From: Glandiceps talaboti
Taxonomy: Eukaryota > Hemichordata > Enteropneusta > Spengelidae
Reading direction: 5' to 3'
Assembly (NCBI RefSeq): GCF_964340395.1
Contig: NC_135559.1
Span: 97,001 to 161,000, forward strand
Length of the DNA: 64,000 bases
Shown: positions 46,393-58,479 of the stretch, one piece after another
Layout: each line of letters begins with the position of its first letter
Numbering within the stretch: the stretch's first letter is position 1
The notes under the pieces: generated by a model
Databases searched by the model: none
What the model was told of the DNA's origin: nothing
What the model saw: the letters and a program-made list of their open reading frames with translations, nothing else
Program-made: the position numbers and the translations under genes

Positions 46393-47936
46393 AATGTATG
46401 TATGTACGTAATGTATGTATAGATCATGTATACAGCATGTATGTACGTAATGTACGTATCATGTATATTGTATACAGCCATCAACTTGATCAAGGACAAT
46501 AATACATGTATGTATGTAATGTACGTATATATCATGTATACAGCCATCAAAGACATAATACATGTATGTATGTAATGTACGTATATATCATGTATACAGC
46601 CATCAAAGACGTAATACATGTATGTATGTAATGTACGTATATCATGTATACAGCCATCAAAGACATAATACATGTATGTATGTAATGTACATATATATAT
46701 CATGTATACAGCCATCAAAGACATAATACATGTATGTATGTTATGTACGTATATCATGTATACAGCCATCAAGGACGTAATACATGTATGTATGTAATGT
46801 ACGTATATATCATGTATACAGCCATCAAAGACATAATACATGTATGTATGTAATGTACGTATATATCATGTATACAGCCATCAAAGACATAATACATGTA
46901 TGTATGTAATGTACGTATATATCATGTATACAGCCATCAAGGACGTAATACATGTATGTATGTAATGTACGTATATATCATGTATACAGCCATCAAAGAC
47001 ATAATACATGTATATATGTAATGTACGTATATATCATGTATACAGCCATCAAGGACATAATACATGTATGTATGTAATGTACGTATATATCATGTATACA
47101 GCCATCAAGGACGTAATACATGTATGTACGTAATGTACGTATATATCATGTATGTATGTAATGTACGTATATATCATGTATACAGCCATCAAAGACATAA
47201 TACATGTATGTATGTAATGTACGTATATATCATGTATACAGCCATCAAGGACGTAATACATGTATGTACGTAATGTACGTATATATCATGTATACAGCCA
47301 TCAAAGACATAATACATGTATGTACGTAATGTACGTATATATCATGTATACAGCTATCAAAGACATAATACATGTATGTACGTAATGTACGTATATATCA
47401 TGTATACAGCCATCAAAGACATAATACATGTATGTATGTAATGTACGTATATATCATGTATACAGCCATCAAAGACATAATACATGTATGTATGTAATGT
47501 ACGTATATATCATGTATACAGCCATCAAAGACATAATACATGTATGTATGTAATGTACGTATATATCATGTATACAGCCATCAAGGACAATATTATGTAT
47601 GTATGTAATGTACGTATATATCATGTATACAGCCATCAAAGACATAGGAATACATGTATGTACGTAATGTACGTATATATCATGTATACAGCCATCAAAG
47701 ACATAATACATGTATGTACGTAATGTACATATATATATCATGTATACAGCTATCAAAGACATAATACATGTATGTACGTAATGTACGTATATATCATGTA
47801 TACAGCCATCAAAGACATAATACATGTATGTACGTAATGTACGTATATATCATGTATACAGCCATCAAAGACATAATACATGTATGTACGTAATGTACGT
47901 ATCATGTATATTGTATACAGCCATCAAAGACATAAA
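46393..47936. repeat. 56-bp satellite array, about 26 copies
   Basis: Unit ATAATACATGTATGTATGTA-ATGTACGTATATATCATGTA-TACAGCCATCAAAGAC. CAGCCATCAA recurs every 52-60 bp; variants include AAGGAC for AAAGAC, GTACGTA for GTATGTA, and one short unit near 47140. Most of each unit alternates purine and pyrimidine and is rich in TACGTA, TACATGTA and GTATAC palindromes. Open frames of 69-160 codons are artefacts. Confidence 0.97.
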
Positions 47937-49326
47937 AAATGTTGATTCATTCAAAGAATTTGATTGACAGGCACTGCATTAAGGTTTACAGTAATATTCT
48001 ACATGACACAACGCGATGCGATGAATTTAAATTTAAAGTGTATATTTCAACAAAAATTTGCTGTACCCAACTAGACAAAAAGAAATTGCTGTCTAGTTGC
48101 TCTCAAAAAAAAATTGAAATATCACAAATCATGTTTAAGCATTTGAAGAAGAAAACATTTTTGAGAAAAAATAAAAATTGTACGTGATTAAAAAGTGAAA
48201 GCAGATCTGTCTTGTTGATAAGACCCACTGAATATGCAAAACTTTTGTTTTATAGTTCAAAGCAATTCCTATATTGAATTATTAGATATGTGATGCTGTG
48301 AAGCCAGAATATATATAAAACATGATATTGTAAAAATAGAGAAACTTAATCCAAGCTAATCTTCTACATTTCTCAGAATAAAAGAGGGATCAATTTTGAC
48401 ATTGTAGGATTAACCCTGTTCTAAAGTTCATCAGAATGAAGTCAAGAAAAATGAGCTTTGAAGTGTCCCCATGGAAAGGATACAAGTGATGTATACTGAA
48501 GGTAGCAAATATATTATGTAAAAGACTTGTAGATGAACTGAGACTCTATAACAACTTGAGTTATGGGCTCGGAATGTGTCCACTCACTGTTGCAGTTTTC
48601 GGACAGGGTCAAATTATTCAATAATTACTATTGGATAAACACTACAAAAAAGTAACACCATCATTGCTGCTTACAATAGACATTTTCCTTAGGGTATATT
48701 TCAACAGGGGTTTAAAGTCAGAATTAACTTTGTTGATGACGTCCCCGACCCTACATCAATGACGTTAGTAATCAGACGACAGTATTGGTAATCGGACACA
48801 AACTTCCATACTGATTTATGTATTCATCATGTAAGTTATGAATTTCACCACTCCATTTTATTTAAATATTGGGCAAAAACATTGGCATTGTGGTATTTTA
48901 ATCACTGTCACACTAAAGTTGATTGTTTTTGCAAAGGAATTATGATGAACACTGTCCTACTGAATTCGACCCCGACATTCAATCACAGTTCGACATGGCA
49001 CCGCATCGCAGTCTATGTCTTAGGTGTGCAAACGTGAATACTGCTTGATATCTGAGATACTTCTTTGCTCTGATATGTACCATATTTTTGTTTAAAACTA
49101 TCATCTAGTTTGAACTGAGTACTGGGAGAAAAATATTGATGAGATATTTGTAGTTTAAATTAGAGCGAAATGATATTCAAGGGATTTTGTAACATCTCCG
49201 CATTTTTTACTTTAGCGAAAACACTGACAACTACGGCAGTGATGTTACATACGGTAACTTTGTAATCACCAATGTTAGTGCTCTCAAAACAGATACAACA
49301 AAATTAGTGTTGAATCAAATCTTTAG
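47937..49326. other. Unique sequence upstream of the 49.3-kb exon candidate
   Basis: Around 48945-49035 a further open segment (EFDPDIQSQFDMAPHRS) follows a pyrimidine-rich GTTTTTGCAAAG acceptor-like site, but no good donor in a phase compatible with 49327 was found. Slightly higher G+C than average at 48730-49040. No repeat recognised. Confidence 0.3.
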
Positions 49327-49770
49327 TATCACCTGATCTACAAATGCTTGAGCATGACAATATGACAGTTCTGGAGAAAACAGCGAGGATCGCGGAACGA
49401 GTATCTGTCCAATATCTGTCTGAAAACTGCAACAGTGAGTGTATGATGTGTACATTGAACTCTCTCACAACTACATTGTCATACTCAGTTGGCGTAATCA
49501 AACCGAGATTGATATTACATACTGAATACAAACATTAATACCATCCTGTTATGCACAGAGACAGTTTCTAATCTTAGAGATTTTATGTTTTCACGTAGAG
49601 TGGAAGTTGCAAGTTGCAATTTTCAAACCAGCGTGTGGCTTGCAATTAAATATCTTTCCTTAATACATTGTATGTATGAACTTTTAACACCCCAAGATGG
49701 AATTTCTTTACAAGAAAGTTTCACCACGTCTGCAGGATTTTCTGGTGATATACTTGAAGTTAGTGTTTAA
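49327..49770 (+). CDS. Candidate two-exon coding segment with stop codon, unknown protein
   Basis: Exon 1, 49327-49434 (108 bp): after AATCTTTAG, open codons include MLEHDNMTVLEKTARIAERV then SVQYLSENCN, with donor ACA|GTGAGT. Intron 49435-49558 (124 bp) ends CTGTTATGCACAG. Exon 2, 49559-49770, continues in the matching phase (the junction codon is A+AG, Lys): TVSNLRDFMFSRRVEVASCN, then TSVWLAIKYLSLIHC, then a stop. The phase match, strong donor and locally higher G+C support it; the first acceptor is weak. A GTATGT inside exon 2 could be an alternative donor. No family recognised; it looks helical and soluble. Confidence 0.35.
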
Positions 49771-50160
49771 CTGTACCTTCCAATCATGCATTGTTTTGAT
49801 AAACCTATCATCTCAACATGAACATTGTTCTAACAATGGTAATTTTTCCATAATGTATTGATTTTTTTTCTTGACTGGAAATTCCAATTTGAAATCTGTA
49901 AGTAGCTGTTATAACACATACAGTGTAAGTGCATAGGATCTCAAGGAACATTTGTCATGATTCCTACCTAAGATATGGGGGGGGGGGGGGTCAGAGCTTA
50001 AAAGATCAAAGTTTAATGTACTTGTATAATATCAGACCATTTCAAATCTTATGATAAAATACTGAACTCATCAGTGTACCAATTTTCTTAGAAGACAAAT
50101 GCCAAGCACTCTACTGGGCATATTGTTACGTTTTACGACATTGAGGTGGAAATGATGCCG
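49771..50160. other. Spacer with a poly-G run
   Basis: G(12) near 49978-49990. No polyadenylation hexamer close to the stop at 49770 was seen. Confidence 0.4.
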
Positions 50161-51430
50161 TCAGAAGAGTATTTGCTAGCTATTAATAGATACAGTTGGT
50201 GTCAATGTTACCATTCTAACAGTATAGTAATGGACTGTTACACATTTCAAGACTAACAATTTTGCCAAAAGGTTGCAACTTCTCGTTTTGCCGTGTTAAA
50301 AGCTCATTCATGACATCTGGTGTCTTGAATGAGTGCGTTTATTATGTTTTGAATGAATGCACAAATGCATGTAGCACACCCACGCATTGGAGGTTAATGA
50401 ATTTATGGACACACAACAGCTGTTCTGCAGTTCATGCACTCTCAAATTGATACTGGAGTTGGCAATTTGTCTTCGATTACTGACAATTGAGCTAGAGTTC
50501 ATAGCACATACTGTGTTTAAGCATTTAAGGTTCTGATCTTAGCATATGTTACTGAAATATTTGCTCTACACGTACATATACTGGATAAGTCTGCAGTCAA
50601 ACATGCCCCACCTGCTATGATACCTTATACAAAGTGTATGTGATAGGGAAGAAATTGACTGATTTTGGTAACTGACCTGAAGGTCAAAATCAAGCTCAAC
50701 AACAATGTCTAAAAGAATAACTTACACCTCATAATACGAGGTAGACACTGAAATGGAGTCTCATTGTTCTGCAGTAAATATTGATTTTTAACTACAAATA
50801 TGACTGCCAATACATCAAATCTGCATATTTTGTTAAACAAGTACTATGCATATGTCCCATATGATATGTCACCTTTGTGCCAAGTTGGAAAGAAACGTTA
50901 TATTGCATATCTGAGGATTCTGAATAGATGGATGGACAGATAGATTGACGTAGCCCATTGTAATACTACTAGTAGTTCCCCATTGGGATTAAAGATTTAT
51001 ATTCAATGATTTGTCGGTTTATAATGTTTCTGAATGATGTACAACTGATGTAGTGTTCTGGACCAGATGTTGCCTGTAGCTAAGCAACATCATCAATGAA
51101 GTGTAGGAAGTACTGGTGCCCTTCACAGATTGTAATGTATACAAGCTATTGTAGTTGTACAAGCTGAGTTTATAAGGTCTTTGTTTTCAAAAAAATATGT
51201 GAAAATACATACAAAAAACGTCAATTGAACTATTCTAGTATAATATTAATGTCGACTTTCTATGACATTACAATTTGTGTTCTGGCATTGTTAGAACAGT
51301 TAATTGCATAGTAGGGAGTTCCCATACATTTTTATGGTATGTATAATAAATTACATCATCGGATTGTTTCCAGTTTGAGTTCAGTCAATTGCAAGTGATG
51401 GTTAAGTATACATCAGCAGGTAGAATACTG
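50161..51430. repeat. 1,270-bp tandem duplication, copy 1
   Basis: TCAGAAGAGTATTTGCTAGC starts at 50161 and again at 51431. Wherever I compared the two units they are identical, including all short open frames, which repeat exactly 1,270 bp apart. The unit contains a reverse family 3 copy (50745-50985) and the first part of a family 4 copy (from about 51150). Confidence 0.95.
50745..50985 (-). mobile_element. Family 3 repeat copy (reverse), also duplicated at 52015-52255
   Basis: On the minus strand: a CCCAATGGGG-containing head, ATTACAATGGGCTACGTC, CTGTCCATCC, AATATAACGTTTCTTTCC, GGCACAAAGGTGACATATCA and TTGGCAGTCATATTTGTAG. Same order as 46008. Confidence 0.62.
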
Positions 51431-52700
51431 TCAGAAGAGTATTTGCTAGCTATTAATAGATACAGTTGGTGTCAATGTTACCATTCTAACAGTATAGTAA
51501 TGGACTGTTACACATTTCAAGACTAACAATTTTGCCAAAAGGTTGCAACTTCTCGTTTTGCCGTGTTAAAAGCTCATTCATGACATCTGGTGTCTTGAAT
51601 GAGTGCGTTTATTATGTTTTGAATGAATGCACAAATGCATGTAGCACACCCACGCATTGGAGGTTAATGAATTTATGGACACACAACAGCTGTTCTGCAG
51701 TTCATGCACTCTCAAATTGATACTGGAGTTGGCAATTTGTCTTCGATTACTGACAATTGAGCTAGAGTTCATAGCACATACTGTGTTTAAGCATTTAAGG
51801 TTCTGATCTTAGCATATGTTACTGAAATATTTGCTCTACACGTACATATACTGGATAAGTCTGCAGTCAAACATGCCCCACCTGCTATGATACCTTATAC
51901 AAAGTGTATGTGATAGGGAAGAAATTGACTGATTTTGGTAACTGACCTGAAGGTCAAAATCAAGCTCAACAACAATGTCTAAAAGAATAACTTACACCTC
52001 ATAATACGAGGTAGACACTGAAATGGAGTCTCATTGTTCTGCAGTAAATATTGATTTTTAACTACAAATATGACTGCCAATACATCAAATCTGCATATTT
52101 TGTTAAACAAGTACTATGCATATGTCCCATATGATATGTCACCTTTGTGCCAAGTTGGAAAGAAACGTTATATTGCATATCTGAGGATTCTGAATAGATG
52201 GATGGACAGATAGATTGACGTAGCCCATTGTAATACTACTAGTAGTTCCCCATTGGGATTAAAGATTTATATTCAATGATTTGTCGGTTTATAATGTTTC
52301 TGAATGATGTACAACTGATGTAGTGTTCTGGACCAGATGTTGCCTGTAGCTAAGCAACATCATCAATGAAGTGTAGGAAGTACTGGTGCCCTTCACAGAT
52401 TGTAATGTATACAAGCTATTGTAGTTGTACAAGCTGAGTTTATAAGGTCTTTGTTTTCAAAAAAATATGTGAAAATACATACAAAAAACGTCAATTGAAC
52501 TATTCTAGTATAATATTAATGTCGACTTTCTATGACATTACAATTTGTGTTCTGGCATTGTTAGAACAGTTAATTGCATAGTAGGGAGTTCCCATACATT
52601 TTTATGGTATGTATAATAAATTACATCATCGGATTGTTTCCAGTTTGAGTTCAGTCAATTGCAAGTGATGGTTAAGTATACATCAGCAGGTAGAATACTG
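51431..52700. repeat. 1,270-bp tandem duplication, copy 2
   Basis: Second unit. The junction lies inside a family 4 element: copy 1 stops at TAGAATACTG and jumps to TCAGAAGAG, whereas copy 2 runs on from TAGAATACTG into TGAGTACCTTTTAATATGCA, the uninterrupted family 4 sequence. Confidence 0.95.
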
Positions 52701-52770
52701 TGAGTACCTTTTAATATGCAAAAAAACTACATCCCAAAAACATAGTAAACTGAAACTTGTGCTCCTTTAA
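52420..52770 (+). mobile_element. Family 4 repeat copy (uninterrupted)
   Basis: TACAAGCTGAGTTTATAAGG, TTAGAACAGTTAATTGCATAG, GTCAATTGCAAGTGATGG, TAGAATACTGTGAGTACC and TTTTAATATGCA in the same order as 7150-8118 without its insertion. A truncated twin lies at 51150-51430. Confidence 0.7.
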
Positions 52771-53295
52771 TTACTAACATCATAACAACAGCCACATGGC
52801 ACAACAAAAACATTATACTCATTTTCAATTATTTTTTTTACTTGACCCATAAAAACACATCTTCTGAATTGTAATCAGTTTGTTTCATACTTCGAAATTT
52901 CCTGCAATTATTGTCAGGAAATATCATTTTTCCTCATCGACTTCAAAATCATACTCATATTTACTGGCTGTGTCGACAAACAAATATTATATTTCTACAG
53001 TTTTTCAAATGTTATCAATTTGTTATACTACACTGTTATATCCTGCATCAACAGCTATCAGCTTTCTCCATCCACTTTAATATTTCACGAATCCATCAAA
53101 TTTTCACTAAATGCCAGCCTGTCTAAGAGAAATTGGTTGCCAACGATCTCACAGATTAATATTTCAATGTTTACTATCGCTTCACAAAATAAGAGAAACA
53201 CGACATGTACATATGTTGTGGCCAACATTTGGAAACATTTGACTAGCCAAATGAGAATGTTAGTTTTTATATAGTAGTGCTTTCCAATTCTTTGC
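52771..53295. other. AT-rich sequence with overlapping short frames
   Basis: Three overlapping plus frames of 66-84 codons (52880-53274) lack recognised motifs; this may be an old element remnant, but no family was identified. Confidence 0.3.
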
Positions 53296-53500
53296 TCAAA
53301 GCAATTTATACTTATTACCCTCTAGTATGGACCTATAGTGGCACAACAGCCCTAAATACTTCTGACTTCCAGGGAGCATACAATGAATGGCATTCTCTGT
53401 GCGCACATACTGATTAAATCGTTCACAAATTACCCATGTCATACCAGGTTTCCATTTATACAGCTGGTTTGACTTGGGCACAAATCTTGCAAAAAGACTT
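53296..53500 (-). CDS. Short ORF of protein-like composition, unknown
   Basis: About 67 open codons on the minus strand: FVPKSNQLYKWKPGMTWVIC, ERFNQYVRTENAIHCMLPGS, QKYLGLLCHYRSILEG. It is rich in Trp, Cys, Tyr and Arg with few low-complexity runs. No splice partner, promoter or family recognised; it could be a chance frame or a transposon scrap. Confidence 0.18.
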
Positions 53501-53740
53501 TAGCCATTCAGAAAAAATTGAACAGAAATGAATGGGGCCTTTGTCACAAAGAAAAAGGTGACAAGGGGTTTTTGTCACTAAAAAGAGTGACATGCTTGGC
53601 CTTCATCATAAAACACTGACATAAGTGGCCAATGTCAACAAGCTTCTGAGATGAGCAGTGAAAGGCACCAAGATGTTTGAGTATTTTCAGGCACAGACTC
53701 CTTTAATAGAAGAATATAGAATACACCACTTCAATATTTA
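53501..53740. other. Spacer with a diverged GTCAC-related repeat
   Basis: GCCTTTGTCACAAAGAAAAAGGTGAC-like words recur near 53540, 53570 and 53605 with a period of about 37 bp, a short degenerate repeat. Confidence 0.45.
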
Positions 53741-53905
53741 GCTCCCCTGAAGGGGAGACCATTACAATGGGCTTTGTCCGTCTGTCCGTGTATATACGTC
53801 CATAATAGTTTAATACGTCATTTCTCAGACATGCAATATATGATTTCTCTCAAACCTGGCACAAAGGTGACATATTATACATTATTCATGTGTCTACCCC
53901 ATGTT
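53741..53905 (+). mobile_element. Family 3 repeat copy (forward, 3'-truncated)
   Basis: Head palindrome CTCCCCT-GA-AGGGGAG (53742-53757 without the spacer counted), ACCATTACAATGGGCTTTGT, CCGTCTGTCCGTG, TCATTTCTCAGACATGCAAT, GGCACAAAGGTGACATATTA. Confidence 0.65.
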
Positions 53906-53934
53906 ATCAGATGCAAGCTACCCGCAACCCTCAT

Positions 53935-54238
53935 AATAGTTACACTCATTGCCATCGGAGTTATTAGCATGGTGTTGCCATCATAGTAATTGTTAGTATG
54001 GTGTTGCCATCATAGTTATTAGTATGGTGTTGCCATCATAGTTGTTACTATGGTGTTGCCATCGGAGTTATTAGTATGGTGTTGCCATCATAGTAATTGT
54101 TAGCATGGTGTTGTCATCATAGTTGTTAGCATAGTGTTGCCATCATAGTTATTAGTATGGTGTTGCCATCATAGTTGTTACTATGGTGTTGCCACCATAG
54201 TTGTTACTATGGTGTTAGCATGGTGTTGCCATCATAGT
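53935..54238. repeat. 26-bp minisatellite, left part
   Basis: Unit ATGGTGTTGCCATCATAGTT-GTTACT, with ATTAGT and GTTAGC variants. It continues at 55288 after the inserted family 2 element. Confidence 0.95.
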
Positions 54239-55287
54239 TAGTCCCTGCGGACGAAGTCCGGAACGGGGACTTATGGATTGGGTTCCGTCTGTCCGTCCGT
54301 CCGTCCATCCGTCCGTCCGTCCACAGCTGTTTCTTGGAGATGCCTGGACCGATTTTTTTCAAACTTGGTACAGGGGCAACATATTATGGCATACATATGC
54401 ACGCAATTTGTTTTATGATACGATCCAATATGGCCGCCTAGCAACCATTTTGTTTGCGAATTTTCCCTGTCTAAAGCCATAACTCAGACATGCTTTAACA
54501 GATCTCATTCAAAGTTGGTATTAGGACAGTGTTCTATGACATGCATGTGCATATCCATTTTCATTGTGATACGATCCAATATGGCTATCTGGTAGCCATT
54601 TTGTTTGTGAATTTTCATGTCCAAAGCCATAACTCAGACATGCTTGAACAGATCTCATTCAAAGTTGGTATTAGGACAGTGTTCTATGACATACATGTGC
54701 ATATCCATTTTCGTCGTGATACGATCCAATATGGCTGCCTGCCAGCCATTTTGTTTGTGAATTTTCCATGTCCAAAGCCATAACTCAGACATGCTTAAAC
54801 AGATCACATTCAAAGTTGGCATTAGGACAGTGTTCTATGACATACATGTGCATATCCATTTTCGTTGTGATACGATCCAATATGGCTGCCTGGCAGCCAT
54901 GTTGTTTGCGAATTCTCATGTCCAAAGCCATAACTCAGACATGCTTGAACAGATCTCATTTAAAGTTGGTATTAGGACAGTGTTCTATGACATACATGTG
55001 CATATCCATTTTCGTCGTGATACGAACCAATATGGCTGCCTGGCAGCCATTTCGTTTGTGAATTTTCCATGTCCAAAGCCATAACTCAGACTCCATTTTC
55101 ATCATGATATGATCCCCCATACCCAACCAATCCTTTATTGTTGGAGGCATATTCCATGTCCAACAAGCACACACAACATATCTAAGTCTGTTTGTTTTAG
55201 GTTCACAAATGTTGTTGCGTGATCAGAGTAGTGATAATTCCTTAAAACCCAATTATAGCGAGGACTATGTCATTATCAATGACTTGT
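54239..55287 (+). mobile_element. Family 2 repeat, copy c (full length, inserted into the minisatellite)
   Basis: Head AGTCCCTG-CGGAC-GAA-GTCCG with closing GGGGACT, (CCGT)n microsatellite, a diverged first unit, then about four units of 150-152 bp anchored on GCCATAACTCAGACATGC, a shortened last unit, the 3' AGGACT and the palindrome GTCATT-ATC-AATGAC followed by TTGT. Removing 54239-55287 restores a normal minisatellite unit (CATCATAGT plus TGTTACTATGG). Confidence 0.88.
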
Positions 55288-55626
55288 TGTTACTATGGTG
55301 TTGCCATCATAGTTGTTAGCATGGTGTTGCCATCATAGTTGTTAGCATGGTGTTGCCATCATAGTTATTAGTATGGTGTTGCCACCATAGCTGTTACTAT
55401 GGTGTTGCCATCATAGTTATTAGCATGGTGTTGCCATCATAGTTATTAGCATGGTGTTGCCATCATAGTTATTAGCATGGTGTTGCCATCATAGTTATTA
55501 GCATGGTGTTGCCACCATAGCTGTTAGCATGGTGTTGCCACCATAGCTGTTACTATGGTGTTGCCATCATAGTTGTTACTATGGTTTTGCCATCATAGTT
55601 GTTACTATGGTGTTGCCATCATAGTA
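55288..55626. repeat. 26-bp minisatellite, right part
   Basis: Same unit as 53935-54238; about 13 copies, variants GCCACCATAGCTGTT and GTTATTAGC. Confidence 0.95.
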
Positions 55627-56558
55627 ACTCAAAACTGTGAGTCATCTTCCATCCACTGGATTTAATTTCCCTCTAAGGTCATATGTAGGGCAGAAGGCTT
55701 ATAACAAGGGCAGTCCATGCTGCGCAGAGGACAAGTCTTGTTCTAAAAATAGCATACTTAAATTAACTTGCTACAAATCCCACTTTATGATTGTTATGCA
55801 AATGAGGGCACGTTCCACATAGTGTATTTATAGAAACGGTGAACAGAGAGGAAGTAGGCAGAAGGGCTTTGGCTTAGTAGCAGGATGTCGTTGTCATCCA
55901 TCAATCATAGGCAACTACGTCACATTACAATGCTGAGAGAACTCAGTGAGACAGTGTGTGGAGTGTCATCCTAAAACGTGTGTATGTTTTTTGCTGAAGG
56001 AGGATTACATCTTGATTCAAACTGGAACTGTCACTGTGGTGACATTGTCTATTTTTATTTCTCCATGAGAACACAGATAATGTGTCTGACATGATATTTT
56101 CTCATTGTTAAATTTGATGTGACATAGCTTGTCTGGTTCATTCCTTTCATTGCTTGAAGAGTATCGGTACGTGTGTGTCAGCTTGGTCATCAACACAGTA
56201 ACGTGTGTCAGCTCAACAATCCAATACAGTCTCAGTGAGTATAGTTGATTTACAAAAGTGTTCAGTTTTCACATCTTTATTTCCTTGGAATTTGTTACTC
56301 TTTCAAGGTCTTTCCATTGAATGGTGTAAGGATTACATTGTTTAAAGCTGTCAGATCCCTAATGTTTGACTAATTTATTGAAATAATTGTTGAAAGACTA
56401 TCATTGCTAGCAAATGAATGTCATGGTAGCTTCTTACTATAAATGTGTTTAACACGTACATTCAGCTATCCTACTGTGTTTTGTAGTAGGAATGTTTCTG
56501 AATGCAGATTTCGTTGTTCAGAAGTCATTTCATTTTCAATCCAATGTCCTAGTTTCCC
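55627..56558 (+). promoter_or_regulatory. Unique, slightly GC-richer segment with weak promoter/first-exon features
   Basis: TATTTATAGAAA near 55826 resembles a TATA box; ACTACGTCACATT near 55914 contains a cAMP-response-like half palindrome; CAGTCTCA|GTGAGTAT near 56233 could be a 5' splice donor. No coding frame lies between. Taken alone each motif is common, so this is only a suggestion that a non-coding first exon could lie at about 55855-56235. Confidence 0.15.
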
Positions 56559-57254
<696 letters not shown>

Positions 57255-57590
57255 TATTAAAGTGACACAAGCTGAGTTTATAAGCATTTTACTCATAAGT
57301 TAAAATAGTCTTAAATACATGGAACTCCCATGAATATGATGCATGCTTTCTTGGGCATTACAGTTGCCAATTTTCTGACTCTGTTAGATCTGTTGATTCC
57401 ATACTAGGTATACCTATAAAAAAATTACATCAATGAATCTGTGGGTTTAATACAGGGTTTTAGTTCAGTCAATTGCAATTGATGGTTAAGTATGCTTCAG
57501 TAAGTAGTGTACTGTGAGTAATTCTTGAATATGCAGTAAAAATGATGCCCCAAAACATACATTGTATAAACTTAGCTCGTGCCCCTTTCA
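57255..57590 (+). mobile_element. Family 4 repeat copy (diverged)
   Basis: ATTAAAGTGACACAAGCTGA, GTTTATAAG, later TTAGTTCAGTCAATTGCAAT, TGATGGTTAAGTATGC, GTAGTGTACTGTGAGTAA, TTGAATATGCA. Same order as the copies at 7150 and 52420. Confidence 0.65.
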
Positions 57591-57840
57591 TGATTGCTAG
57601 ATGAAGGTTGAAAGTATCTGTTACTCATCAGTGTGATCAGATGATAAATGTTGTGTAAATTTTTCAAAAGAGGGAGAATTATATTGTGGAATATATCTTG
57701 AGGTGAGGTGTGTAAAGAAATTGCAGTTAATTTTGTTAACATTTAACATGTGTAGACTATAACTTTTTGAGATTTAAAATTTTAATTAACATTGTTCAAG
57801 AAGTCTTTCAGTGAAACGTGATTTGCTGATCACAAATTTA

Positions 57841-57843
<3 letters not shown>

Positions 57844-57875
<32 letters not shown>

Positions 57876-57906
57876 CGTCGTCGTCGTCGCCGTTGTTGCA
57901 GCAGCA
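57844..57906. repeat. (GTT)n(GTC)n trinucleotide tract
   Basis: GTTGTT units pass into GTCGTC, GCC, GTTGTT and GCAGCA. Confidence 0.95.
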
Positions 57907-58479
57907 ATAAATTACAAGCGATTTGCTCTCTTCAATATGTATTAGCCATCAGGAAATGATAATTTACCATTTGTCTATCAAAGCCTTGTGGCTATAGAGC
58001 AGTATAAATTATCTGTACTATCTAATATGCCTATTAATTGGTAGATTTATGGCCTAATTTAGTTTATTTTCAATACTGATTGTGATAATTAGGAGTGAAG
58101 GCTAGAAAAGGTGATAAAAATGTCAGCGAGGCCATTAACAGCTATAAGCATAGATAACCAGGCTTTCAACTATCTAATTGCAGTTACTACATGTAGTTCT
58201 ATAGATCTTTGTTACAAGCCAACAACGTAGCTTCAAGAAGTCACTTGTTGCTAGGTATTCTACATGTAACTGTTTTAATATTCCACATCTTTTTTTTCCA
58301 CTATCCATAGTCTATACTTTTCATGTACCAACTTCAATTTGAGCTATCCTGGAGGATGCTGCTAAAGATATTCCAAAACCCCAAATCAGTAGGCTGATAG
58401 TTTTTGTAACCCAAAATCTCCTCTGTCTAATTTTCATAATATATTAAACTTAAACACAGCCTTTGAGTTGTATTAAAGA
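57907..58479. other. Unique AT-rich sequence
   Basis: Nothing recognised. Confidence 0.4.

Noticed and set aside
46359-47825. Frames of 69-160 codons over the 56-bp satellite
   Set aside because: They run over tandem units and break wherever a unit changes length; no non-repeat coding sequence.
50262-50450. Two identical 62-codon frames 1,270 bp apart, taken as paralogous genes
   Set aside because: They are simply duplicated with the whole 1,270-bp unit and show no coding features of their own.
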